From Saprospiraceae bacterium (GTDB lineage Bacteria > Bacteroidota > Bacteroidia > Chitinophagales > Saprospiraceae), in contig JAGQWX010000019.1 in assembly GCA_020436935.1 (NCBI GenBank), positions 18,554 to 82,553 on the forward strand: a stretch of DNA of 64,000 nucleotides, given 5' to 3'. The position numbers were made by a program, and so were the translations under genes. Of this stretch, positions 18,298 to 28,801 are shown one piece after another. Below the pieces are notes generated by a model. The model was given only the letters and a program-made list of their open reading frames with translations. It was not told the DNA's origin and searched no databases. How positions within the stretch are numbered: the stretch's first letter is position 1; each line of letters begins with the position of its first letter.

Positions 18298-20004
18298 GTG
18301 AATAATACATTCGAACATATCAAGCCAAACATAGAAAATTGGCCAATCAACATCTTTCATAAGAACAGAGACGAATTTATTAAGGAGCTCAATCAGTTTG
18401 TTTTCAACAGACTCAAACAAAGCAACCACAGTTTCCAGGACCTCTTAGCAAAAACAATTTATCTTGAAAATCAGCGGGTTAGAGTGTCTCCATGGAAAGT
18501 TGACCCACCTGATGATAAAAATTACTGGCACGAGCTGAGCCAGGAAATGAATGCGGCACTCAAGAACAGCGATCCTGGCGATGCACTGGATCAGATCATG
18601 ATGCGCATCATCAACCGATACAACAGCGAGATTGTGGGAGGATTTAATGCCAAGACCTTCAAGTTTGCCAGAAAATTTTTGACGGCCATCTACAAAAGGC
18701 TGTTCAACAAATTCAACGAAGGCAAGGAAGGAGGTTATTTCTGGGGCAGTAAAAAGACGCTGGAGTCAAGACTAAAGGTTTTTGGATACGTAGAAGAAAC
18801 CAGAAAGCTGTTTGATAAAGGAACGGTTCTGATTGTTCCAACACATTTTTCCAACCTGGACAGCATCATGGTGGGTTATGTGCTGGAAGTCATTGCCGGA
18901 CTGCCTGCATTTGCTTACGGCGCAGGTTTGAATCTTTATGAAGTGGAGCTTGCAGCCTATTATATGAATAGACTGGGAGCTTATCGGGTTGACCGTAGGA
19001 AGAGAAACCCGGTATATCTGGAATGCCTCACGTCAATGGCCTCGTATTCACTCTATAAGGGATTGAACAATATTTTCTTCCCAGGAGGCACCAGGTCAAG
19101 AAGTGGTGCCATAGAAGACAAATTGAAGCTTGGGCTGCTTGGCAGTGCCATCGAGGCGCAGCGCCTGTTTATTTATGATAAAAGTCCTAAGAAGGTCATC
19201 ATTGTACCGGTTGTGCTGGGCTACAGCTTCGTATTGGAAGCCAAAAGTATGGTGGATCAATACCTGAGGGTGATAGGAAAGGAACGTTATATGCGCAACA
19301 AGGACACGGCAATCACGTTTTCTGACAGATTGCGCTTTTTTAAGGCTTTATTTGCCAAAAAATCCTCGATGTATCTCTCTTTTGGAGAACCCATTGACGT
19401 TATGGGAAACAGGATCAGGGAAGACGGAAACAGCTATGACAAAAATGGAAATGTGATCAATCTGGAAGATTATTTCCGCCTGGAGAACGATCTTTCTGAA
19501 GATGCCCAAAGAGAAAATGTTTACACCAAACTTCTTGGTCAGAAGATTGTTGAATCCTTTTTGAAAAACAATGTAGTTCAACCTTCACATCTCATTTCAT
19601 TTTTACTCTTCGAGGTGATTTTGAAATACAGGAAGGATCTTGACATGTTGTCCATCATAAAACTTCATCCAACGGAAGTGCAAATTCCTAAATTCGTTTT
19701 TAAAACGATGCTCATTTCTGCTATGGAAGTTTTAAGAAATTGGGATAAGGAAGGGAAATTGATTTTGGATGAACAATTAAAGACGGATGACCTCGACACC
19801 ATTATCGAGCTGGGAATTAAAGATTGCGGCATTTATCATGGTGAAAGAGTCATCTATCAAACTACCGATAACCTGTGTACTGAAAACCTGAAACTGCTGT
19901 TCTATTACCACAACCGCCTCGAAGGGTATAAATTGGAAGAAGAGCTTGATTGGTCTAAGGTAAAAGAGTTTCGTTTCATTGATAAAATGGGAAATCTGGA
20001 GTGA
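18298..20004 (+). CDS. Glycerol-3-phosphate / 1-acyl-glycerol-3-phosphate acyltransferase family protein
   Basis: 568 residues with a GTG start; there is no nearby in-frame ATG. The acyltransferase core carries the catalytic HX4D motif in PTHFSNLDSI (near residue 180) and the later FFPGGTRSRSG substrate-binding motif near residue 260, as in PlsB/PlsC enzymes that place acyl chains on glycerol phosphate for membrane lipids. The protein is longer than PlsC (about 250 residues) and shorter than E. coli PlsB (about 800); a long N-terminal helical part and a C-terminal part of about 200 residues flank the core. No clear transmembrane segments, so it is probably a peripheral inner-membrane enzyme. 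Which acyl step it does is not decided by the sequence. It overlaps the next gene by 4 bases. Confidence 0.85.
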   Translation: MNNTFEHIKPNIENWPINIFHKNRDEFIKELNQFVFNRLKQSNHSFQDLLAKTIYLENQRVRVSPWKVDPPDDKNYWHELSQEMNAALKNSDPGDALDQIMMRIINRYNSEIVGGFNAKTFKFARKFLTAIYKRLFNKFNEGKEGGYFWGSKKTLESRLKVFGYVEETRKLFDKGTVLIVPTHFSNLDSIMVGYVLEVIAGLPAFAYGAGLNLYEVELAAYYMNRLGAYRVDRRKRNPVYLECLTSMASYSLYKGLNNIFFPGGTRSRSGAIEDKLKLGLLGSAIEAQRLFIYDKSPKKVIIVPVVLGYSFVLEAKSMVDQYLRVIGKERYMRNKDTAITFSDRLRFFKALFAKKSSMYLSFGEPIDVMGNRIREDGNSYDKNGNVINLEDYFRLENDLSEDAQRENVYTKLLGQKIVESFLKNNVVQPSHLISFLLFEVILKYRKDLDMLSIIKLHPTEVQIPKFVFKTMLISAMEVLRNWDKEGKLILDEQLKTDDLDTIIELGIKDCGIYHGERVIYQTTDNLCTENLKLLFYYHNRLEGYKLEEELDWSKVKEFRFIDKMGNLE

Positions 20005-20543
20005 ATTTTATAGTATACGACTTAGAAGCAACCTGTTGGAGGGGAAGACCTCCCAAGGGCATCAATGAAATCATTGAAATTGGAGCCCTCAAAGTCAACC
20101 CTATAGGTGAAATCCTGGGCGTATTTAGCAAGTTTGTCAAGCCCACTGTAAATCCTCAGCTCTCTGACTTTTGCAAGTCGCTGACTTCCATTTCACAGGA
20201 GGATGTCGACAGGGCAGGAAACTTCCCAAAGGTTTTACAAGAATTCCACGACTGGATAGACATTTATGATGAAGATTATTTGCTCTGCTCCTGGGGAAAG
20301 TTTGATGTACAGCTCTTGCACGACAATTGTGTCCTCCACAAGCTGGAAACAGACTGGCTGGATCTAAACATGAATGTAAAGGACAACTACCACCAGATGA
20401 AAGGAGAGCACAAGCTGTCAGGTCTGAAAAATACGATCAAACACGAAGGACTGGAGTTTACGGGTGTGCACCACAGGGCCATCAGTGATGCTGAAAATCT
20501 GGCCAAAATCTTCATCAAATACATAGATGAGTGGGAGTATTGA
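20001..20543 (+). CDS. DEDDh 3'-5' exonuclease (ERI-1/KapD-like)
   Basis: 180 residues with a GTG start inside the stop of the upstream gene (GTGA overlap), so the two are translationally coupled. The DEDDh catalytic set is visible: Asp and Glu in YDLEATCW (ExoI), Asp in WGKFDVQLL (ExoII), and His-x4-Asp in HHRAISDAENLA (ExoIII). The spacing and the CW after the ExoI motif match the ERI-1-like branch, which trims RNA 3' ends in other organisms. The bacterial substrate is not known. It ends 18 bases before a convergent gene. Confidence 0.88.
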   Translation: MNFIVYDLEATCWRGRPPKGINEIIEIGALKVNPIGEILGVFSKFVKPTVNPQLSDFCKSLTSISQEDVDRAGNFPKVLQEFHDWIDIYDEDYLLCSWGKFDVQLLHDNCVLHKLETDWLDLNMNVKDNYHQMKGEHKLSGLKNTIKHEGLEFTGVHHRAISDAENLAKIFIKYIDEWEY

Positions 20544-20561
20544 TTGTCCTGATTAAATGGG

Positions 20562-23500
20562 CTACCTTATCAAAGTAATATCCCTTCTGGTCTGGAATGT
20601 TTTCCCATTTTTCAAAAGTGCCCTGACATAAACCACAAATACACCAGGCACTAGTTCTCTTCCATCAAATGTACCATCCCAACCATTTCCGGCATCGCCC
20701 GGGATGAGGTCATTTCTGGAATAAACAACATTACCCCATCGGTCATAAATGCTTACTTCTTCTACCACATCTACTCCTTTATTTTCAGGAAGGAAGAATA
20801 CGCCACTGCTCCCGCCTTTACTGATGACATTAGGAAACAGCCAATCAATGGTCTCTGCAACGTATATTTCCATCGTATCAAAAACAACACACCCTGTCTC
20901 GCTAGTGACTTCCAGCACCAGAGCACCTGAAAAAGCAGGGGAAAAGTCTGCACTGCTGCAGTCTTGACAAATGGTTTCACCGTTATAATAAAAACTTACA
21001 GTTCCAAGTAAAGCTTGCTGTAGACTGGTTTCATACCCAATGCTGAGGTCATCACCCAGACGGATTGAAGTATCTGCAGGAAGGTCAGCAGTGAAAAACA
21101 GACCATTGGGCACCAGCAAAGATTTAGCAATTTCACATCCCCATTTGTCTTTAAGAGTCACGACATACTGTCTGGATTCCAATCCTGAAATCAAAGAATC
21201 ATTGACCACCTGCCCCGGACGGTTGAGATTGATCATAAACGGACCGAAGCCCCCAAGTACAGATTGAAGTTCTATTTGTCCATCATCACCACCAAAACAG
21301 GTTGGGGCGGTTGGGAAGACATCAAAACTTACCAGGGTGCTTTGCTCCTGTAAAAGTGTGATGGCCGCAGTATCAAAACATTGATTGACACTGTCGATCA
21401 CCACAAGTTTATAATTACCGGCCACTCCTGTAGCAACGGAAGAGTCGGCATTCGCAAAAGGCGCATCATTGAGTGTCCAGATGTATTGCAATCTTCCTGG
21501 AGCAACGTGGTTTACACTTGCCAATAATTCTACTTCTGTGTTCTTACATAATAATGGGGAATCCTGCATCAGCGAATTGATAACAGGAACACTGTTATCG
21601 ATGCTGATGACAATGTCAAAAGTGTCAATACACGAAAAGCTTTTTTCAACGACAAACATATACGTGCCCGGCAAATCTGAGGACAAACTCAAAACACTGT
21701 CAACACGTTGATTATCAGGTGTGATCCACCAAAATCCTATATTTTCCGTCGTAAGATTTGCTTGTAAAAATGTAGAGTCAGGATTGCAGAAAATGTCATT
21801 GCCTGTTAGGCTGGCATCCGTAACTCTTACGTCTTTCAAAAGAAGAATAGAATCCTGAGCCTGGCAATTTTCTGTTGACAATACATTGAGGAAAACCTTT
21901 CCTTCCTGCGTGGTGGATAAGGTGTCGCTGGTGGACAATACTGCAGTGCTGGATGTCCAGCGGAAAAGTTTGATTGGCTGGTCCGAGATCACATTGACCA
22001 ATGCTGAATCACCATTGCAGGGAATGAAAAATGAATCAGGAAGCATCAAGTTGGGTATTCTTTTGACATCTCTTACCTCTGTGGCAACAATGGTATCACA
22101 ACCATTTCTTCCAAAAGCTTGCAGCGTATAAATGCCTGGTTCTGTTGCATTGATATCTCTGGTTATTGCAGCAAAGCCATTGGGCCCTTTCCATTCATAG
22201 TTTCTGATGATTGATGATGAATCAACCCTGACACGGGCAAAAGATCGCGAACAAACCAAAGAGTCTGTGAGCAAGCTCACAAAAGGTTTAGTTATATTTT
22301 GGAAAACCTGAATGGAGTCTGTTGCAATGCAGTTGTTCACGGCTTTGATCACTCCAAAATAAGTACCGGGACTGACTACGCTCAGTGGACCCTCGAGAAC
22401 AGCAGTGTCCATGCCGTTTCCATACCATTTGATTTCTTTGATCCCCTTGTCTGTATTAAAATTGATATTCACGGCTGTGAGACTACAGGTCAAGGTATCG
22501 GAAATCCTCCTGGTAACTATGGGGCTGACTTTGTCTTCAGCAATACTAATAGAATCTTTATAGACGCAGCCCAAAGGAGTGGTGACTTGAAAACTATAGG
22601 TTCCCGGTGTTTGAATATTGGCAAAATAGGTGTCGTCTGGAATCGAATCAGGACCCGACCATGTGACAGCACTGAAACCCATGGTATCAATCAAGCTGAT
22701 AATGCCTCCTTCACAACCCACAACTTCTGTCTCAAAAGCGTAGTCCACAGAGTCTCTGAGATCATTGACCAAAATGGTATCCCTTACCACACATCTTCTG
22801 TTGTCCGTGCTGGTCAGGGAGTATGCACCCGCCGATTTTACAACGAGAGAAGCGACATTGCCAGGAACAATTACTCCATTCCTCTTCCATTCAACGGAGA
22901 AAACCAGCCTGTCGCTTTGAAAAGAAATGGTGGGTGTTGTATCAAGACACGTGATGTCCATTGGAGATTTTATAATTTGCGCTGGTAAGGTGTCCCAGGC
23001 CAGATTTACAGTAGCTGGCAGCGATTCACATCCATTAGAAGGTCTGTTGGCTATAAGCGTGAATACTCCATTGGCATTGTTGGTATTAAAATTTTGTCGG
23101 TTGATGTTCACACTCTTTGCCTGCGAGAGCACAACGGAGCCAGCAAGCCAGGTTATCCTGTCTTCTCCCTTGTCTGTGACAGCATTGATCGTTTTTGAAA
23201 AATTGCCGGAACAATTGAGGGTATCGAAAGCTTTGACAGTAAGAATCGGCAGTTGCAAGTCGTGGATAATTTGAAAAGTATCTTTGAGATTGCATCCCTT
23301 TCTTGTCGTCAGCTTATAAATGTATGTGCCTTCCTGAAGACTGTCAATTTTTAGATTTGTCGAGGTAAAGCCTGAAGGTCCTGACCAGAGAATTCCTTGT
23401 ACCTTGGATAGTGAATCGACTCTTACATTAATTGAGGCTTGTGAATTCAAAATGCAGGTTTTCTTGGTAATGACAGAGTCTAGTTTGGGTAAGTCCCTTT

Positions 23501-26012
23501 CATCACCAACCTGAACTTCGATTTTTATTTCACAACCCGAACTTCTGTCTTTTGCGATCACCCTGTAAATTCCTGGTTCCTGGACCAAAGCGACAGTAGC
23601 GTTTGGTGGGCTGAGAATTGGAGGTGATAAGGCTGTTTGCCAGGTGTATGTATAAGTCGTTTGATCTGTTGGAATCAACTCTATGGTATCCCTGCTGCAA
23701 TCAACAATGATATCAGGAGCAAAACCAGGGTCTGAAACTGTAGTAAACAAAGTCACACTTACGGTGTCCTTTGTCTGGCATCCATTAGGGAAAGTCGCAG
23801 TGCCAATGTAAGTCCCGATGGCAGTTGCATCGATTGTAAATGCATTTGAGGTAAAATTAAATGGACCTGTCCAGCTATAGCTCGCATTGGCTTGGGTCTG
23901 CAAAGGTCGCAATTGAACCGTGTTCACGGTGCAGGAAATACTGTCATCATTCACCACAAAATTGGGAAATTGCTGATTGATTACAATGGGTATGCTTGTA
24001 TCACGCGCAGGGCATCCGCTTCGGGAAATGAAACTCAGTGCGTAAATACCGTCTGTAGTTACCCGTTGTTCAAGTGAATTGTTGTTAAACCCTCCCGGTC
24101 CATTTGGTCCATTCCATACCAGGGTTCCAAACGGCCTGTCTGCGACGCCTCTCACCCATACTTCTCTTCCCCTGCAAAAAGTCTCCAATGTAACTTTTGG
24201 TGTGTAAGAGGTGTCTCTGAGTGTAATGGTTTGAGAAACCGGGCATCCGTTTTTTTGCATGATTGCATCTACCCGATAAGTTCCGGCATTGACAATGTTG
24301 TCAGGAAAAAGTACTTGTTCAAGGCCTCCCGCTGGATTTTGAAAGTAGAAATCAAGATTGTTCCTGAATAAGTTTCCATTGTTTATTTGGAAGCTAGATG
24401 AGCGGTTGATGCAATCAAAGGCTGCTGGTGAAGCTGCAATCACAGGTTTAGTGGTAGTTGTATCAATCTTAATATCAATGGTTGGAATGGGTACACGACA
24501 ACCATCGCTGTGCGTAACAAAACCATTGACAGGGCCTGTACTTCCAATCAGGACCTGGTTGATGCCCACTGGTGTTCCCACACCCAGCCAGTCAGTGCTG
24601 GTAATTACACCTGTTGAAGTCACGGTCACCGTAGCATTGGGCTTATCACAAGTGATGGTATCTGCACTGACGCTAATGACAGGCGCCGATGGGTCGTATA
24701 AAACCTCGTAACTAGAGCTTGCAGTGCATCCCTGATCATTGATGGTGAGGTTGTAGACTCCTATTTTATCAACCCTTATGGTATCTTTATTGGTGTAAGT
24801 TATGTTGCCGGCAGCTGTGGTCCAGGTGTACATTGCAGAGTCTGAAAGCAATGCATTCTCAGCGTTCAATGTGATGCTAAAAAGGTTGCAGGCGAGGCTC
24901 GGATTATCTGCCACAATGGTGGGAGTCAGATCCAGGACCTGGAGATTGATGACAAAAATGGAGTCGCATAAGTTGGCATCTATATTTGGAGCTGCGACAT
25001 AATAGGTCCCGGCAGTGTCAAATGTTCTTCCTCTGAAAGTATAAGTTGAACCCTTACAAATGGGTGTAGGCGTCACCATTATGCTGTCAGTGATGGGTTT
25101 GACGACCATAGTGATGCAGTTGCTGACGGCACCGCATAAACCAAGTCTGGCGAACTCTGACCCAAAGTCTCCAGCCTGCATTACGCTTCCGGGCTGTGGA
25201 AGTGAAGGAGCATCAGGTCTGAATACACTGTATTGACACACGGTATAAGTTCCAGGAGCAAGTCCCCCCTGAGGTATATTGCCGGTGAAGTAGTCTACCA
25301 GAAGACTTCCGTTGCTTACTGCATATCTGTTGTCGTAGCTAGCAGATGAAGACATTCCGTTAGGAAATGTCGTTATTGCTGAAAGATTATAAGACTGGTT
25401 TTCACAATAACTATCGGAAGCTATTCTGAAACGGCCTACTTTGGTGTCACAGAACTGAGTACTGATGTTTTTTGAATTACAAAACTCGATGTTGAGACAT
25501 TCAATATTACCTACATCAAAAGCAGATACATCTTCTATCTCCAGAACCCATGTGCCATTGATGTTTCCGATATTGATGTCTTCCAGACAACCCTGGTATG
25601 GGTAATAGGACCCCTGGATTCTTGGTCCAAACCACACCTGACCATTGTTCCATCTGGATTGATATCCAATGTCGGGCATGGCGGTTTGAGCACATTGTAC
25701 AAAGGTGACATCATATTCGATGGGTGGAAATGATGGGTTGCTCGGAGAAGTTCCGGGGCCCAAAATGTTCAAACGCTGGCCAGCCGGAGAGATCAGCGAT
25801 ATCGTGAGCTGGTTGATAGATTCGTGGGTAAATTTGATGGAGATATTACAAATTTGGTCATTGCTAAAGCTGGTTGTTGCGCCGGAAACGATGATTGGAA
25901 TTGCAGCAAGCCTGTCATCAGCTATCTCGTAGTCCTTAAGTATGCAGACATTTTGGCCATAAAGGCTGATCGCAAGTATATTCAGTACAATGAGAAGGTA
26001 ATTTCTCGTCAT
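20562..26012 (-). CDS. Giant T9SS type B surface protein with P-like domain and PKD/Ig-like repeats
   Basis: 1816 residues. A signal peptide (LNILAISLYGQ) is followed by a proprotein-convertase-P-like beta domain (FTHESINQLTISLISPAGQ, residues 30-180). Then come at least a dozen Ig/PKD-like repeats of about 85 residues, each with a Cys near the start and a pattern such as GTYSFQVTTPLGCVYKDSI; Cys spacing suggests disulphides within repeats. The C-terminal 90 residues (VSIYDRWGNVVYSRND, then GWDGTFDGRELVPGVFVVYV) are the gliding-motility-associated C-terminal domain, a type B T9SS signal. The protein should be secreted and attached to the surface as an adhesin or gliding-related fibre. No enzyme domain is recognised. 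It forms a single-gene unit on the minus strand. Confidence 0.92.
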   Translation of the reverse strand: MTRNYLLIVLNILAISLYGQNVCILKDYEIADDRLAAIPIIVSGATTSFSNDQICNISIKFTHESINQLTISLISPAGQRLNILGPGTSPSNPSFPPIEYDVTFVQCAQTAMPDIGYQSRWNNGQVWFGPRIQGSYYPYQGCLEDINIGNINGTWVLEIEDVSAFDVGNIECLNIEFCNSKNISTQFCDTKVGRFRIASDSYCENQSYNLSAITTFPNGMSSSASYDNRYAVSNGSLLVDYFTGNIPQGGLAPGTYTVCQYSVFRPDAPSLPQPGSVMQAGDFGSEFARLGLCGAVSNCITMVVKPITDSIMVTPTPICKGSTYTFRGRTFDTAGTYYVAAPNIDANLCDSIFVINLQVLDLTPTIVADNPSLACNLFSITLNAENALLSDSAMYTWTTAAGNITYTNKDTIRVDKIGVYNLTINDQGCTASSSYEVLYDPSAPVISVSADTITCDKPNATVTVTSTGVITSTDWLGVGTPVGINQVLIGSTGPVNGFVTHSDGCRVPIPTIDIKIDTTTTKPVIAASPAAFDCINRSSSFQINNGNLFRNNLDFYFQNPAGGLEQVLFPDNIVNAGTYRVDAIMQKNGCPVSQTITLRDTSYTPKVTLETFCRGREVWVRGVADRPFGTLVWNGPNGPGGFNNNSLEQRVTTDGIYALSFISRSGCPARDTSIPIVINQQFPNFVVNDDSISCTVNTVQLRPLQTQANASYSWTGPFNFTSNAFTIDATAIGTYIGTATFPNGCQTKDTVSVTLFTTVSDPGFAPDIIVDCSRDTIELIPTDQTTYTYTWQTALSPPILSPPNATVALVQEPGIYRVIAKDRSSGCEIKIEVQVGDERDLPKLDSVITKKTCILNSQASINVRVDSLSKVQGILWSGPSGFTSTNLKIDSLQEGTYIYKLTTRKGCNLKDTFQIIHDLQLPILTVKAFDTLNCSGNFSKTINAVTDKGEDRITWLAGSVVLSQAKSVNINRQNFNTNNANGVFTLIANRPSNGCESLPATVNLAWDTLPAQIIKSPMDITCLDTTPTISFQSDRLVFSVEWKRNGVIVPGNVASLVVKSAGAYSLTSTDNRRCVVRDTILVNDLRDSVDYAFETEVVGCEGGIISLIDTMGFSAVTWSGPDSIPDDTYFANIQTPGTYSFQVTTPLGCVYKDSISIAEDKVSPIVTRRISDTLTCSLTAVNINFNTDKGIKEIKWYGNGMDTAVLEGPLSVVSPGTYFGVIKAVNNCIATDSIQVFQNITKPFVSLLTDSLVCSRSFARVRVDSSSIIRNYEWKGPNGFAAITRDINATEPGIYTLQAFGRNGCDTIVATEVRDVKRIPNLMLPDSFFIPCNGDSALVNVISDQPIKLFRWTSSTAVLSTSDTLSTTQEGKVFLNVLSTENCQAQDSILLLKDVRVTDASLTGNDIFCNPDSTFLQANLTTENIGFWWITPDNQRVDSVLSLSSDLPGTYMFVVEKSFSCIDTFDIVISIDNSVPVINSLMQDSPLLCKNTEVELLASVNHVAPGRLQYIWTLNDAPFANADSSVATGVAGNYKLVVIDSVNQCFDTAAITLLQEQSTLVSFDVFPTAPTCFGGDDGQIELQSVLGGFGPFMINLNRPGQVVNDSLISGLESRQYVVTLKDKWGCEIAKSLLVPNGLFFTADLPADTSIRLGDDLSIGYETSLQQALLGTVSFYYNGETICQDCSSADFSPAFSGALVLEVTSETGCVVFDTMEIYVAETIDWLFPNVISKGGSSGVFFLPENKGVDVVEEVSIYDRWGNVVYSRNDLIPGDAGNGWDGTFDGRELVPGVFVVYVRALLKNGKTFQTRRDITLIR

Positions 26013-26554
26013 TAAGGGATTATTTATATAAGGTTCTTTTGTATATGTTTACTATTTGAGACACCGTAAAGCGGGTTTATTCCGGAATCAAAAATGCAAA
26101 TTTCAATCCAGACTTTCCGAACATTACCTTGAAAGCTTCTCATCAATATTACAAATTTCATCTAATTTTTGTCTGGAACTAATAAAAGCCAAATAAAAAT
26201 GAGGTTTACTTTTAGTCTATTCAACGTTTTAAAGAAATTATTTCTGAATTGAATGTAAAGTGAAATATTCTTTCGTTTTGAATATCAATTCATTTTATCA
26301 GCCCAAATTACAGCATAGACTCTTTATAACAGCCCAGTTTCCGATGGCTATAACGTAAAAATAGCTTGAATGCGTGCCTTTAGGGGGCTGATAAATATGA
26401 TCTCCGATTGTGTTGATTTTTGAATGTTTCTATATCCTAATTCGCAGGTTTATTGAAGGGAAAGCATGCAAACCATAACAAAAATGATTGGCACAAACCA
26501 AAATAAAAGAAAAATATAGTTTGCTTTCAAATGCATGTCACCAATCCAGGACGT
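26013..26554. other. 542-base intergenic region without a recognisable gene
   Basis: AT-rich, no open frame with a credible start and family signal. It contains an 11-base perfect inverted repeat (TTTATCAGCCC at 26294-26304, GGGCTGATAAA at 26385-26395) around an 80-base centre that repeats the word CAGCCCA. It may hold the promoter of the giant surface protein gene, but no good TAnnTTTG box was found. Confidence 0.5.
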
Positions 26555-28801
26555 TTACCTGATGATTGAAAAAGTTTTTCTAAATGCTAAACCTTCAGAC
26601 TCAAGCAGTAAATAGTAAACACCATTATTCAGAGACTGCACAGAAATCCTAAAATCAGCATCATAGTTGCCTTGAGTTTGGAGTCTTCCTGTGGTATCAA
26701 AGACTTTGTAACTTCCTTTATTTTTGGAGTTTATTATAAAAATAAAATCATCAGCAGGAACAGGAAATATTTCAATTTCTTCTTTGTTCAATTTTGGAAT
26801 GTCCGTTATTACATCTTCCATTTCTATATCAGAGGTATAGAAACTTAAACCTCCTCTTTCATTACCTACTATGATATCCATTTTCCCATCGTTGTTGAGA
26901 TCGCCTGTTGCAGGATTGAGGCGCCTGCCTAATTTTTCAGGCAGCACATTTTTTTTCAAAAGAGTAAAGGGAGTTTCCGGATTTGGGCCATTGATTCTGT
27001 AAAGTGATAAGCTGTCCGAATTATAGCCCATCAAAATATAAGCTTCGTCTTTGGTTTTAAAAATTTCCGGTGAACCATTTTGTGTGGCAAAATTGTTTTT
27101 GTCAAATATCTTTCCCACATTTTCAGAATTGGGAGCCGTATCGCTAAATTCATCAAAAATGGCCTGGGTCTTCGTCCCTTTGTTTTTGTAAAAATTAAGG
27201 CTATTGTTGGATTCACCAATTATAAAGTCCAATAAACCATCCTGGTCAAAGTCATAAAGAACAGGACTTGAATTGGGTCCAACGAAGATATTCTGGTATT
27301 CTGTGCTAATGAGATTGAACTGAAAATTGTCATTCCTGAAAAACATGAGCGTACCATTAGAATTCCCAACAAAAAGATCTTGATCTCCATCGCCATCGAT
27401 GTCGCCACTGCAAGGTGCCAATCTGCTAAAATTGGTGGTGAGCTTCGACAATTGGAGGAAGTCTTCATTTTCCAGAGAAAAACGAGGTTGAGTGGAGGTA
27501 CCTTCATTTAACAAAAGAAAAAGTCGGTTTTGTCTGAGCACACCTGCTTGTGCAATGCCATTGCTTCCAACCACAATATCCGAAAGTCCGTCATTGTTGA
27601 CATCTACAATGGCAGGGTGGCAACCTGTACCAAAATGCAACATTTCTTCAATCAGGAAATTTTTCGTAGCCAGGGTATAATTGCCTGTACAACTATCACC
27701 CTGATGAAGGTAAAGCCATACATTATTGACATTCTGATTGCTGTTGGATTCGTTGGAAGCTACCACCACATCTTTATACCCGTCATTGTTTGCATCGATG
27801 AGGAAAGCTGCAGGAAAAGATTGTATACGGACACTTGTATCTGCGGATGGCCACCTGTCGTCCTTGTCTGTAAACCAGGCTTCAGCTGTATTGCTGCCAT
27901 TTTTTAGAAAAGTCAGATATTCTCCGGATACATCGCCCAGCAGAAGGTCAACATCTCCATCACAATCTGCGTCAAATGGGGTAATTGTTGATCCTGTATG
28001 TCGGTCACCTTTTCTGTTGTCGAAAAAATTGGCGCAGTTGGCACTGTTGGTGCTCAGCGTGATTTGTTCGTTGAATTGGTTTTCAATAAATTTTCCATAA
28101 CATCTGTCCGAAAACTCCATCACAAAAGTATCCCTGCCAAATCCATTTTCAACAGCTTTATTGACATAGGAATACAAATAACTACCATCGGGTTCAAATG
28201 TGAGGATATCGGTGTCCCCATCATTGTCCAGATCATATATGCCCAGGATATCTACAATTGAGACATATATATTGGTAAGGGAGCCATTGATACGATAAGT
28301 CAATACGTCGGCTGGAAAGGAAGGGTTCTTGATTTTTGTAAACTTCAGCCGGCCATTTTCTCTTGAACCTCTCCAAATTTCTATTCCAGCTACACCGAGA
28401 ACATCCGGAGCTTTGAATATGTCCTCGATTCCGTCCCCATTGAAATCATGGAGCAAACACCAGGTATGTATATTGGGAAATAATGAAATATATTCAGGAG
28501 CATAGGAGTAATTGATGGTGCCTTTGGTGCCTTTATTGAGATAGGTTGATACCACATTCCCGTTTCGGTCAAAAACGAATAAATCTTTTTGACCGTCATT
28601 GTCCAGGTCTATTTCAGAAAACTGAGGTGCAGACATTCCTCCGGCAAAAGGATATTGCAACTGCTTGTCTGCTTTTACCACCGGAATATCAAGTGGAGTA
28701 AGTATCTGGCCATGTGCTTCCAATAAAATCAATACCATTAAGGCAAGAGGCAAAAAACCTCTGCACAACAATGTTGGTTTATTTTGATGGAATGTTCTCA
28801 A
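26555..28801 (-). CDS. Secreted FG-GAP/VCBS repeat protein with T9SS type A sorting domain
   Basis: 748 residues from a TTG start that overlaps the upstream gene by 23 bases; no upstream ATG fits, and the sequence after this TTG gives a good signal peptide (LPLALMVLILLEAHGQ). The mature protein is a series of FG-GAP/VCBS Ca-binding repeats (EIDLDNDGQKDLFVFDRNGN, DLDNDGDTDILTFEPDG, DVNNDGLSDIVVGSNG, DINGDGDQD-type) that should form one or two beta propellers. The C-terminus (EIEIFPVPADDFIFI, then LNNGVYYLLLESEG) is a type A T9SS sorting domain. Unlike the two at 3.3-10.1 kb it has no lipobox and no UnbV domain. Probably a surface-attached binding protein; the ligand is unknown. Confidence 0.9.
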   Translation of the reverse strand: MRTFHQNKPTLLCRGFLPLALMVLILLEAHGQILTPLDIPVVKADKQLQYPFAGGMSAPQFSEIDLDNDGQKDLFVFDRNGNVVSTYLNKGTKGTINYSYAPEYISLFPNIHTWCLLHDFNGDGIEDIFKAPDVLGVAGIEIWRGSRENGRLKFTKIKNPSFPADVLTYRINGSLTNIYVSIVDILGIYDLDNDGDTDILTFEPDGSYLYSYVNKAVENGFGRDTFVMEFSDRCYGKFIENQFNEQITLSTNSANCANFFDNRKGDRHTGSTITPFDADCDGDVDLLLGDVSGEYLTFLKNGSNTAEAWFTDKDDRWPSADTSVRIQSFPAAFLIDANNDGYKDVVVASNESNSNQNVNNVWLYLHQGDSCTGNYTLATKNFLIEEMLHFGTGCHPAIVDVNNDGLSDIVVGSNGIAQAGVLRQNRLFLLLNEGTSTQPRFSLENEDFLQLSKLTTNFSRLAPCSGDIDGDGDQDLFVGNSNGTLMFFRNDNFQFNLISTEYQNIFVGPNSSPVLYDFDQDGLLDFIIGESNNSLNFYKNKGTKTQAIFDEFSDTAPNSENVGKIFDKNNFATQNGSPEIFKTKDEAYILMGYNSDSLSLYRINGPNPETPFTLLKKNVLPEKLGRRLNPATGDLNNDGKMDIIVGNERGGLSFYTSDIEMEDVITDIPKLNKEEIEIFPVPADDFIFIINSKNKGSYKVFDTTGRLQTQGNYDADFRISVQSLNNGVYYLLLESEGLAFRKTFSIIR

